Assembly (NCBI GenBank): GCA_902702965.1 | Contig: CACRXP010000111.1 | Location: 1,201,811-1,265,810, forward strand | DNA from: Spirometra erinaceieuropaei | Taxonomy: Eukaryota > Platyhelminthes > Cestoda > Diphyllobothriidea > Diphyllobothriidae | Length of the DNA: 64,000 nucleotides | Direction: 5' to 3' | Shown: one piece after another, positions 20,738 through 29,799 of the stretch | Numbering within the stretch: the stretch's first letter is position 1 | How the letters are laid out: every line of letters begins with the position of its first letter | Notes under the pieces: generated by a model | What the model was told of the DNA's origin: nothing | Seen by the model: the letters and a program-made list of their open reading frames with translations, nothing else | The model's database searches: none | Program-made: the position numbers and the translations under genes

Positions 20738-21049
20738 TCCCGATCGAAAACCGACAAGGCAACGGGCTCGTGGCCCGGTGGATAAAGGCGTGGACTTCTA
20801 AACCAACAGGTCGCGAGTTCGAGGCTCGGGTGTTCCACACTTCGGGCTTGGGTATGGCTGGCTGACGACGGCTAATAAGCCAGAAATGGCCATTCCAGTC
20901 TCCCTTGTCTTTGTCGGTAATGCCATTCTGCCTATGTATTATGCGCCGCTGTGTGGCTGCTGGTTGGGCTCGAGAGAGAGAGAGCCCTGAAGGCACAACA
21001 GAACGTGTGAGTACCGTATGAACGATCGGTGAGCGTCCCCTACCATTAC
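20738..21049 (+). repeat. SINE-1 complete unit 2 (tRNA-derived)
   Basis: Direct tandem copy of unit 1, with A box at 20771-20782 and B box at 20815-20827. It ends GTCCCCTACCATTAC immediately before the second AAAGGTATC at 21050-21058. The internal GA repeat is two units longer here (GAGAGAGAGAG). Confidence 0.85.
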
Positions 21050-21339
21050 AAAGGTATCATTTTGCGCATGCTTTCTATAAAACATATTTGAAGTTAGAAG
21101 ACCATCGAACATCTGTGCGAAATATGCGCGCTACATAAGTAGTCATTTTTTGCTAAGTACGGTTTCTGCGGGAGGTCAGAAAGACGTGCATTCAAAAGCC
21201 GACATCCTGGCAAGTCCGAAATGCTAAAAGATTATGCCGCATGCTAATCAATATTACAACCCCACCTAAGTAATCCTTCCTAATCGAAAAAGCATTGCAG
21301 AATTTCGGCCAACTTTTCATGATATCGGTCACCCAATGT

Positions 21340-22185
21340 ATATTCAGTGGTAAATTAACTACTAGAAGAGCCTCGTCATTGGGCAGGGCAGAATGTTCGT
21401 CTTCAGACAAGCGCCTTGTCTTTATAAATTTCATATTCGTTACAAGGCGTCTGCGAGTGAAGTGGAAAGAGTGCATTGGAACAGAAATGGGCTTGCAGGG
21501 ATAAGTGTCAACATGTGCTGATGCTACTTACAATCATAAATTAGGTTCGTCTTTTGCCACAGCCACTAGATACTTCAGTAGTTTCATTTAGTGCAACACA
21601 TTTTGACTATTCCAAAGTACTAATTCACTCCACATGGCCCTCAGCTCACCGCTACGTCAAAATGTTTAAGTCGGCAGTTCCGTGGTCGCTAAAGACGCCT
21701 GAAGATTGTTTTCAATCAAAAAAATCGTCCAGAAAATATTGGGCGTAATTGTCTAACATGGGTCGATAAAAAGTCCTCTTAATGGACAAGCCCTCTGGTG
21801 CTCCTCGGACAGTCGATAATTTGAGTTCCCAAAAAGTCCAAAAAAGCGGCTGCCCAGGATGAAATAGCCCATACTGTTTTTTTCCTAAGAAGCCTTCAAT
21901 TTACTTTCTTAAATGACGTAAACAGGCCCTATTTGCTTCCTCACAAACGACAATTTCCACCTTCGCGTCTGGTCGTGACCGACTGCATGAGGTTTCCTAA
22001 GTTTAATCAGGAGCAATGTGGAAATAGACTTTTTGTATTCTGCAAAGAAAGAAGCTCCATGACATGCCTTTTATACTGTTCAGCGATGATACCCATGTAA
22101 ACATTTAAAAAGACAAGTCTGACAAATGTGCGCTTTCGGTTATTCGCCATCAGTTTTGTAATGTAATACAAGGGAGGGCGGATTG
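21340..22185. other. No recognisable gene or repeat
   Basis: Motif-free short frames only. The sequence around 21540-21780 is slightly less AT-rich but gives no readable domain. Confidence 0.4.
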
Positions 22186-22189
22186 ACAA

Positions 22190-22720
22190 AAGCCAAATAG
22201 CCAAAAAAATTCAGTATGGAGCCTAGGGTCGAGGAGTGTTCAGAGGTCGGGGGTCAGTTTCTACTTCTGCCAGGGGCTTAGGAAGTGGAAGGGGGAGGTG
22301 TCTGGCAACTAGCCGTAACGCGAAGTGGTGGGTTTGGGAGAAATATGATGGGTTTGTCTTTGTCCAAGGGAGCCTTAGCGCTTGCACAAACGATTTAGGC
22401 GAGCACAGAGTACGGTTGGCTAACCATATGGCCACTGCCTCTGCCGTCGCAAGTATCCGCTGCCGCAGGAACTTGGAGCGTCTCGTCGGGAATGTTTAGC
22501 TTACGTCTACCCCTTGGCCACTGCCAACCAAGTGAGCCCCACGTATTCTAGAGATGGGCTTTTCCATACTTCGATTTAGCCAAACAGGAGAGTGCTCTCG
22601 CATCCGCTCGATCAATATAATTTGCTCCACAGGCGTAAGTGAAAACATAACTGCACATTGAAGAAGTTTAAAAACGCAGTCCATTCTTGCCTTCAAAGCA
22701 AAGATGCGGAGTGCTTGTGA
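22190..22720 (-). pseudogene. Penelope-I GIY-YIG endonuclease copy (minus strand)
   Basis: From about 22650 downward the minus strand reads M-C-S-Y-V-F-T-Y-A-C-G-A-N-Y-I-D-R. This is GIY-YIG with the glycine of Y-I-G changed to aspartate. After a frameshift it continues E-R-M-R-E-H-S-P-V-W-L-N-R and A-H-L-V-G-S-G. After another break it reads R-I-L-A-T-A-E-A-V-A-I-W-L and A-L-R-L-P-W-T-K in the open frame at 22223-22435. That order matches copy 1 (R-L-L-A-T-T-E-A-A-A-I). The Pro-rich extension to 22223 belongs to the tail. A diverged copy in the same orientation is at 46650-47210. Confidence 0.75.
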
Positions 22721-22773
22721 AAACTAGTCTTAACTTTGTCATTGATTCATCAGATTTTGGAGGGTGTTCCATA

Positions 22774-22800
22774 ATATATATATATATATATATATATATA
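22774..22800. repeat. (TA)n microsatellite at the transposon insertion site
   Basis: Uninterrupted alternating TA ends exactly where the Tc1-like element begins (CAG at 22801). A shorter AT run (ATATATATA) resumes at 24718 after the element, so the element sits inside a former TA microsatellite. Confidence 0.9.
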
Positions 22801-23110
22801 CAGTACCTGTGCTGACTCATGAAATGTCATGAATTAACACAGGTTAACGATTTAAACGCAGAATCGGTAAACACTACGGCTCCCAAAGTCTGATAGCGGA
22901 AAATAAAAGATGTGTCAAAGAAATAAAGCAAGGTTTGATTGAGAAAATATTATTTACTGAGATAAAAATAAATAATTTTCGACAAAAGTCACATTTTCGA
23001 GAAACGCCTATATTACAACCAAGTTAATAAAGGCTACGTATGAGGGCGTATAAAGGAGGAGGGCGCATAAAAAGGCAAAAATAATTAAGGACAGAAACAG
23101 ATACAAAAAA

Positions 23111-24143
23111 TCAGTACTTTGTTGATTGTCCATTTGAATTAATAACGACGGAAAGTCTGTCAGACACAGACATGACGAGGTTATCTATGGTGGATTGTGA
23201 AATGTAATTATTGAGTATGAAGTCCAATTTTTCCTGCACTGAAAGAGTCTTCTTAGCTTTGTGCCAATTTCCTTTGACTATTCCAAAAAGATGTTCGATA
23301 GAATTCAAATCGGGACTGCTGGCCGGGATGAAAATGGATTGGAGGCCGATGGCGGAGAGGGTGGTTGTAGTCTAAAATGTTAGATTATATTTGCAAGCGG
23401 CATCAAATTCGTACCTCTTTAGAGCGGTGGACAGGTGCATTGTCCTGCAAAATTACAAGATCCATTCGGCGCCGACTTATGCCATTGTAGCCGAAAGCAT
23501 CCTTGACAATTGCAATAAACACCTTGTTGTTGATGGTGTCGGATGTTGACCGCCAGATAGGCCGCTCACCCAATTTAATCGCCATCTAAACCATCATCCG
23601 CCGACAGTTCTTGAATGTTGCCGTCGGTGTAGTGCGTTCTCTGGGGAAGTTCTTTCCACATATGACGGTTTGGAGCGATTTCGTAGGCTTGTCTAAAAAT
23701 AGAACCTCATCGCAGAAGAAAATGCTCTTCCAAAATGAAGATCTGTATTCAATATAATTCTTAGCAAATAAAAGCCGTTCTCTAATTAGTTTTCTACTTA
23801 AATATGGCTTAATCATGGCCTTCCGCCGCTGCAGTTCAAATTCCTTCATTCTTTTCCTAATGATGTTCATAGAAAACATCGGCAGATGTTCCCGTTGAAT
23901 GGTCTCAGTGACCATGTAATGAAACTTTTTTAATGTACGACGAATAAAATCGTCGTCTTGCTTACTTGTGGACCGTTTGGGTCCCCCTATCTTATTTCTA
24001 GGAACTGTTTTATCATTAATAATGCGCCACAGAGTGACCTTGCTAATATTGAAAATACTAGCTAACGACTCACGCGGGATTCCCTCCGCCGCTAATTTTC
24101 GAATGCGCTGGAAGTCAACTTCGGATAAGTATTGTTTAGACAT
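23111..24143 (-). pseudogene. Tc1-like DD34E transposase, spliced, with one in-frame TAG
   Basis: The start is the ATG at 24143 (M-S-K-Q-Y-L-S). The N-terminal helix-turn-helix reads E-S-L-A-S-I-F-N-I-S-K-V-T-L-W-R-I (about residues 25-41), followed by a second basic DNA-binding segment. Catalytic residues: first Asp in F-F-C-D-E-V-L-F, second in I-L-Q-D-N-A-P-V-H-R-S. The glutamate in S-P-D-L-N-S-I-E-H-L-F-G is reached only by removing a GT-AG intron at 23372-23414. Joined this way the second Asp and the Glu are separated by exactly 34 residues, the Tc1 signature. The exons (24143-23415 and 23371-23111) total 990 bases, about 329 residues, a normal length for the family. A TAG at 23586-23588, where Tc1 proteins usually have a tryptophan (M-V-W), breaks the frame. 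This copy is therefore probably dead but recently so. Confidence 0.85.
23372..23414 (-). other. Predicted 43-base intron within the transposase gene
   Basis: On the minus strand it begins GTACGAATTT and ends TCTAACATTTTAG. It has a branch-point-like CTAAC eight bases before the terminal AG. It lies between codons (after GAG, before ACT). Unspliced, the frame stops at once (V-R-I then TGA). Spliced, it joins two open frames in register and gives the DD34E spacing. Very short introns are typical of flatworms. Confidence 0.75.
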
Positions 24144-24719
24144 AGGTATCGTTTGGCGTGGCAGAGCAAAGTGACGGCATGTCGAGCGAACTCAATATAT
24201 ATTCGTTTACGACACGCATTTTCAGTCTGGTAAAACAATCACACTGATAAACTTTTTATTTCGGTATTTTGAAACATAAAACTTTACGAATTTGTTAAAT
24301 AGAATTTTTAGATGAAGAATCGCACGTAATCTCCTGAATACAATAAGAAATAATTTATTTGCATTTCACTGATTTTCTTGATAATGAAATTTAATTTTTT
24401 CTTTTTCTTCGAAAGTTTATTGAAAAATTTCGTCCTTTTATTAATCTTCTTAAACAGATTAATAAGGTAACGCAAAAAATTTCGATTCGAAAGCTTTAAT
24501 AGCGTAGGAAACTGCTTGAATATCAGGAATCCTCCGATTTCGCCGAAATGCGGCCCTTTTTCTATTTAATATACAGATCCATATCAAACTTTCCTTCAAC
24601 AAACGGCCTTTTCGTCCTTATTTCAACTAAATAAACACGAATAAGAACACCAACAATACGCAACATTTTCCACTCTTATTTTGACCTCAGCATTTCATGA
24701 GTTAGCACAGGTACTGCAT

Positions 24720-25110
24720 ATATATATTCACTCAGGAATGGGTGCACACCGATCCATTGGCTTCCCGAAGCCAACAAGCTTCGTATGGGCGTTAGGGGCC
24801 ACGAACAGGCAACCACCTACCAGGCCGAAGTCATCCAAGCTATGATAACAGAGGAGAGACGACATAGTCAGTGTTATGACTGGCTGAATGGAGGCAAACA
24901 AGCCCGAAACAGTGCTGTATCAATCTACACAAGGCCTGACGATTGTGATGCAGCGCGCTGGAAGTCAGTGACACGCCAGCACGAAAGAAAACCCTTAAAT
25001 ACTGTGACGTGCATTACGCAACCCACCTCCGATGATGGAAGCTTGTTTGCTTTCGAAACGTCAGGCAAATATACCTATGGTTCCTGCGATCGCCTTATCT
25101 TCTCATATAT
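24720..25110 (+). repeat. Unclassified retroelement-like repeat with hammerhead end
   Basis: The segment GGGTGCACACCGATCCATTG, then CTTCGTATGGGCG, CACGAACAGGCAACCA and AGGCCGAAGTC, is repeated inverted at 31018-31130. The block GGCTGAATGGAGGCAAACAA, then GCCCGAAACAGTGCTGTATC, recurs at about 30937-30993 and 31308-31355. The 160-codon frame at 24785-25267 covers it, but its protein has no domain I recognise. A hammerhead-type motif closes it at 25026-25066, so it is probably another Penelope-related terminal region. Confidence 0.55.
25026..25066 (+). ncRNA. Hammerhead variant with fully re-paired stem II (HHR-11)
   Basis: Core CCGATGA at 25029-25035 (one change from CTGATGA) and GAAACGTC at 25055-25062, followed by AGGC. 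Stem II is GGAAGC with GCUUUC, six pairs that differ in sequence from the GGGUUC/GAAUCC stem of the other copies. Stem I is CCU with AGG. Helix III is ACGU. The single core change may impair cleavage. Confidence 0.5.
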
Positions 25111-25206
25111 ATATATGAGAAGAAGAAGGGATCTCGGGAACGAAGATTGTAATATCCTGAAGTTTCAAAAGCAGACAAACTTTCATCGTCGTATATACAT
25201 ATATAT

Positions 25207-25413
25207 AATGGTAGGGGGCGTTCACCGATCGTTCATTCTGAACTCACTCGCTCCGTTGTGCCTTTAGGGCTCTCTCTGGAGCCCAACCAGCAGTCGCACA
25301 GCGGCGCATGATGCATAGGCAGAATGATATTACCGACAAAGACAAGGGAGACAGGAATGGCCATTTCTGGCTTATTAGCCGTCGTCAGCCAGCCATACCC
25401 AAGCCCCAAGTGT
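25207..25413 (-). repeat. SINE-1 body, minus strand, head missing
   Basis: Reverse-orientation tail and body (reverse complements of GAGCGCCCCCTACC and GCGCCGCTGTGCGGC-type blocks) up to CCAAGTGTGG. It abuts a plus-strand SINE head to head, so the two bodies form a large inverted repeat. Confidence 0.8.
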
Positions 25414-25420
25414 GGAGAGG

Positions 25421-25694
25421 GTAGAGCCCGGTGGGTAGAGGCGTGCACTTCTAAACCAGCAGGTCGCGAGTTCGAGGCTCGGATGTTCCACACTTTGGGC
25501 TTGGGCATGGCTGGCTGACGACGGCTAATAAGCCAAAAATGGCCATTCCAGTCTCCCTTGTCTTTGTCGGTAATATCATTCTGCCTATATATCATGCGCC
25601 GCTGTGCGGCTGCTGGTTTGGCTCGAGCGAAACCCCTTAAGGCACAACGGAGCGAGTGAGTTCCGTATTAACAATCGGTGAGCGCACCCTAACA
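25421..25694 (+). repeat. SINE-1 copy, plus strand, nearly complete
   Basis: A box around 25428-25438 (AGCCCGGTGGG), TTCTAA anticodon-loop region, B box GAGTTCGAGGCTC near 25469, then the whole body ending GAGCGCACCCTAACATAG. It interrupts a Penelope reverse transcriptase relic that resumes on the other strand at 25695. Confidence 0.8.
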
Positions 25695-26031
25695 TAGTAT
25701 ATTTGCATTTGTTTGTGTATTGCCCTTCCCATGTTATCTTGCAAAATGCACTTCTACTAATTGCATCATCTGACATTCGATTAAGTTGGACGTCCAGAAA
25801 GGGGAGGCACTCTCTCTTCTCCTTTGCCAAGATAAAAATTAACGCTGGGTGGACCTTATTCACATTATACAGGAGGGTGTTTAAATCAGGCTTTTCATCC
25901 GTTATTGCAAAAATGCCCTTGATAACGATGTGAAAGCCAAATCCATATTTCAGCGCATTTTGGCAAAAAAATTGCTTTACCAATAAAAGTACATTTTCGG
26001 TGAGTGCATAGATGGAGCAGTACCAGGACAT
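25695..26031 (-). pseudogene. Penelope-like reverse transcriptase C-terminal fragment
   Basis: Minus-strand frame reading G-I-F-A-I-T-D-E, then H-P-A-L-I-F-I, E-C-L-P-F-L-D-V-Q-L-N-R and T-W-E-G-Q-Y-T-N. This is the thumb-side segment of Penelope reverse transcriptases (FAI..., LPFLDV..., T.....GQYTN). The Y-x-D-D box itself is not readable. It is cut at its 3' side by the SINE at 25421-25694. The frame then runs into SINE sequence, so the 148-codon open frame is a chimera. Confidence 0.65.
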
Positions 26032-27355
26032 GCATTAATAAAACAGTGTAATTGCGGTTTTTAATTATGTTTATGGCTTTTCTGGGGCGCTCATATACAT
26101 CAGCAACCAATAAATGACGTTCAGCTTATACCCAGTCATTGCAATGTAAAATTTTTTGGACTAACATTTCTGAGACCAGCAAGAAAGACTGCAATTATTT
26201 TTACAACGAAATTAACCAGAAAACTTTAGAGACGATTCCCCATCGCCCGCTGACATAGTGCCCAGAAGGAGGGCGATAACTTGATAAAACAATTCGTTTC
26301 TAGTCCTTTTTAGAGAAATATTTATATGATGTCGTCTTAATTTCTTCAACGGCAGCGCAAAGGGGTTAACGAACAAGACATCCCATGGTGTTTTCGCTTA
26401 AAAGGTTTCATTTGACGCTTTTAACTGACACACTGAAGCCCCGTTTGCCTCCTCGCGTATAAGGACTTTTGGATGTTTGGTCCGCCTAAACAAGCCTCTT
26501 TTTATTTTCTGACTGATGAAAACCGAAATTTGGAAAACGGGACCTAAAATTGGGGTGCTTACAGTCTGCATATCTGGTCTGGTAGCATCTTTCCAGGAGC
26601 TCAAAAATTGCAGCGCTGGTTTACTGTCCTGCCGTCGAACATTACTGGCATCTGATACTCCTCTTCTGTGTCTCAAAAACCCTTTTGAACACGCTTTTTT
26701 CAAATATGAAATGGAGGCAGCATCCCGCATTTTGAGCTTGCATACGACAATACCAAGTACACTATTTCCAGCATGGAAACCAACCAGCAGCCTCACTGTG
26801 ATAAGGACCAGATCAGGGAAAGAAAGCAAACGGCATCTTTTTCACTTATAGAAATCCAGAAGTCTGTGGTCTTTTTTCGGGAGGATATGTAAAGAATCTG
26901 CAGCAAACAAGGATGCTGCTGCGGATATTGCGTGTGCATGAATAGCACGATAAATGTGACGAGTTTGAGGCTGCATCCCGCTTCACTGATGGGGTTCATT
27001 CGTTAGCGGACTGGCGATTTGGAGTAATGAACCCAGTTTGTAGAGCCAATAGGCGTTTCTTGAAGGAAAGTGAACAGCTGCCGGGAATATACCATAAATC
27101 AGACGTCAAAATTGAGGTGGTAAAGTCTGCTTAAAAATGTCGATAAAACGGACTACCAATAAATCAACTATCAGCACAACATCGAAAATGCGCATTAAGT
27201 GTGCGTATCGAAGTTGCTGAGCGAGAAGAATTACAGCGATTCCTTGAAATATTTCTATTAACTTTCTGTTTGCTGGGTTTCCAGTCTTGTCTTCGTTACA
27301 CCAAAGTTTCCAACGGATGGATTTAAGATATGATCACTTGTTGACAATTACTATT
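26032..27355. other. 1.3 kb without a recognised gene
   Basis: Contains the largest unassigned frames of this sector (26398-26829 minus, 143 codons, and an overlapping plus-strand shadow at 26516-26851). The minus-strand protein is basic (K-I-K-R-G-L-F-R-R-T-K) without a motif I can name. Two long frames on opposite strands over the same bases suggest composition rather than coding. Confidence 0.3.
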
Positions 27356-27359
27356 AATC

Positions 27360-28625
27360 CGAAGACGCTGAGGCGAGCATACGTAGCTTTTGATAAATTC
27401 TCGTCGGGCCAGTACAATTATAGGGGAAGGGGGTAGAAGTGAAAACACGTCAGTGATAAGATAAATCGATTGAAGTTCGCCTTAATACAAAAGCTGAGTG
27501 CGGGAATGTGAGGGGGGGGGGGGGAAATAGAAGTCATTGTCAGGGGCGGGGTGAGAGCAGAAGGGCGCGGGAGAGTTGCAGCGTTAGTCGACCTTCGACC
27601 ACTGTAGGCGCGGAGCCTGAATGTGGTTCTTTTGTGCGCATAAAATTGGTTTTCGCAACCTGATGGCGGCCGCCTCTGCTGTTGTTGACAGGCGCTGTCC
27701 CGGTGGTTTAGGATATCTCGATGGGACCTTATAGATCACGCGAAAAGCTTCATTGGGGTCTACATGATGTCCCGAGTCGACAACATGCGCGAGAATGGCG
27801 CGTTTCACCTTTTCCCAGCCATACCGGGAGGTGTTCCCGTATTCTCTTGTATAAGCGACGACTCGTGCGACCAATATAACCTGCTTCACAGGAACAAGTG
27901 AAGGAATAGGTGCACATTGAAGTGTTCTGCGGCGGCAACTTATCCTTATCTTCTCCGCGTAAAACAGGGTTTATATAGAAGGATACTTGAACCCTTGTCG
28001 CTGGGAAGGTTCGCGAAGCAGCTTGGTCAAGGCGTCTCCTTAGAAGATCATTCGCAGCGTCCCCTTGAAAAGGGACTTTAAGGAACAGAGTTTTCTTTTC
28101 GGAAGCCTCTGTGGCAGGTTTTACCTGTCGTTCGGCCATATTTTTTGCAATAAACCTGTCCGGGTACCCGTTTTCACGCAGGAAGTTCTGGATTTTCCTA
28201 AGTTCCTCCTCTATGCCATCACTTGTCAACTTTTTCTAGCCCTTTGTGCCAAACATGGGACAAGATTTCGTTTTTGTTTTAGGGGTATGAAACTAGCGAA
28301 GTTTGCGTATTGTCCAGACCAGGTTTTATACCGGTGGACGGTTCTTCGGACACTCCAGTCAAGTCTCCTGCTTAGAAGAACATGTGACAAAGGGAGCAAA
28401 CCGGCCGTTTAGATCTCCAGCGTGAATTTGATAAAGGGATGCCCCTGATTTACAACGTTTAAAAGGGCATCTACGTCGGTTTCTGCTGTGTCAATCGCGA
28501 AGATATCATCAACATAGCCGCCGTAATGTTTACTCTTAACGGTTCGCCATCTCTGGTCCGCTAGAGCAGTCCCATTGGAGATCGTTTCCGGGAGAGCAGA
28601 ACTGTCTAGGTTCACCCTGCAAAAA
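27360..28625 (-). pseudogene. Penelope-I copy 3, best-preserved endonuclease, one 14-base deletion
   Basis: On the minus strand the RT active site H-Y-G-G-Y-V-D-D-I-F-A-I lies near 28520. After a stop at 28409 come the linker E-E-L-R-K-I-Q-N-F-L-R-E-N-G and the nuclease C-T-Y-S-F-T-C-S-C-E-A-G-Y-I-G-R-T with R-I-R-E-H (open frame 28229-27750). This copy keeps the canonical Y-I-G. Compared with copy 1, 14 bases are lost near 27807, after G-K-G-E-T. This throws the rest (A-I-L-A-H-V-V-D-S-G-H, ending P-R-L-Q-W-S-K-V-D at 27584) into another frame. A G13 run and the shared trailer follow to 27360. The part of the frame beyond 28625 does not resemble Penelope protein. Confidence 0.85.
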
Positions 28626-29795
28626 AATTCAGAAACTGCCCATTCAAACATTGCCAAACAACTTGATGAACGCAAAATGACTCGACAATATTTTGCGAAG
28701 AGATTCGCTTCTGAGTGGGGCAGTGCAGAAAGGGAGTGATCAGAGTAGATGAATGTGCAGTTATCCCAAAGTTGGGAGGAGAAGAGTTGCTCGAGAGGGA
28801 AGTTCAGATGAAAAACGAACGAACAAACAAACAAAGCAAAAAAGCTAACTAACTAAAGCAAGCAGCTTAAGCTTTTTTAACTGAAAACTCCTTTTTCCAG
28901 TAATTTCCAGGGAGATTTAGCAAGATATCTTTTGGCCCTGTCGGCGATTTTGGAGGCGCGTTCAAAAGTGTGGGGATGAAATGTTAGTAGAAAGAGAGGT
29001 GGAGTTGCGAAAAAATGACGACAGCTTGTAAGAGTTAATTTGCGATTGCACAAACAGTCTCACTGACAGAGTGGAGGAGCAAATTCGTTGGTAGAGAGGG
29101 AGAATATGCCTCTGTGGGTCTCATGTCAGCCTAGTGAAAGATCGCAACGTGTGTGACGCAGGCTTTTGTCCTTGTGCTTGTTTGGATCCTAAAGCATACC
29201 GTAGACAAAATCTTTTTTTGAAAATCGATAGGCACCAAATGTTGTGAAACTTTCGAGTTTCGGCTGCTTTATTGAATATGTTGGTGCGGACATTTCCGTT
29301 AAGTCGGACGAATCACCATGTTGAAAATTGTTTTTTTCGACAAGCTTACTGCAAACGTGACCATCAGCAGAACAAATATGTCGTGCCGCTGCGGTTGACA
29401 GCTAGATAATTGTAGAAATTGCACCAACGAGGTTCTTGCAAGAAGTACCCAAACGCCTCATAGTGTGTTGCAAGTGTCGCCGCGGGAAACGATGCGAAAA
29501 TTCAGGGGCAACTACTGATGACGACGACACACTTTGAAAGTTAGTCTCGATGTTTTGCTGGATGAGGTGTTTTGGCACTGACTCTCACAACCATTGCTGA
29601 ATCAGTGGCTTATGTGTACTCAAAACACCAACTTAAAGTATCGTTTAAGCGGGATCAAACAGCATAAATTCAAAATCAAAGTAAGACAAAGTGCTGTGTG
29701 GAATGGATGTCTCAAATGAGTGCTTTACCACAGACAGTGATATGGAAGTGCATGATCAAAAGCCTGGCTTACCGATTTTTGTTTAAGTCATAATA
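28626..29795. other. 1.2 kb without a recognised gene
   Basis: The 5' part of the 141-codon minus-strand frame (to 28834) lies here and has no known motif. Between 28835 and 29795 all frames are closed and I see no repeat. Confidence 0.4.
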
Positions 29796-29799
29796 GGTA

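Larger units (their letters stand above)
19572..21338 (-). mobile_element. Foldback MITE, family B copy B6, interrupted by a SINE array
   Basis: The left part (19572-20093) has the centre of B1 (GGAACTCATGCAGCTTGTAG, then ATCGCGAAACGC). The right part (21050-21338) resumes in TCATTTTGCGCATGC and runs through AGCCGACATCCTGGC and the end GATATCGGTCACCCAATG (CTG changed to ATG). The bases AAAGGTATC occur on both sides of the intervening SINEs. The outer left arm is missing. Confidence 0.7.
22801..24716 (-). mobile_element. Tc1-like DNA transposon, complete with both terminal repeats (1916 bp)
   Basis: The left end is CAGTACCTGTGCTGACTCAT and continues GAAATGTC. The right end, read on the minus strand, is CAGTACCTGTGCTAACTCAT and continues GAAATG. 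The terminal repeats are thus about 26 bases with one mismatch. The flanks are TA at 22799-22800 and CA at 24717-24718, a TA duplication with one change. The left end contains an extra short palindrome (CCTGTG ... CACAGG, 22806-22843). One minus-strand transposase gene fills the centre. These ends match those of the foldback MITE families. Confidence 0.88.

Noticed and set aside
20188..20996. Frames of 64-90 codons with repeated peptides such as L-E-L-A-T-C-W-F-R-S and S-N-S-R-P-V-G-L-E-V
   Set aside because: They are translations of the tandem SINE-1 units, which are polymerase III type non-coding repeats.
20094..21049. CRISPR-like array, because of regular repeats
   Set aside because: The units are 312-bp SINEs with polymerase III boxes, not short repeats with unique spacers.
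27510..27522. G13 run (also G12 near 34341) as a G-quadruplex switch
   Set aside because: Both lie at the same place in the Penelope-I trailer, where copy 1 has C8, so they are an expanded homopolymer of that trailer with no sign of function.
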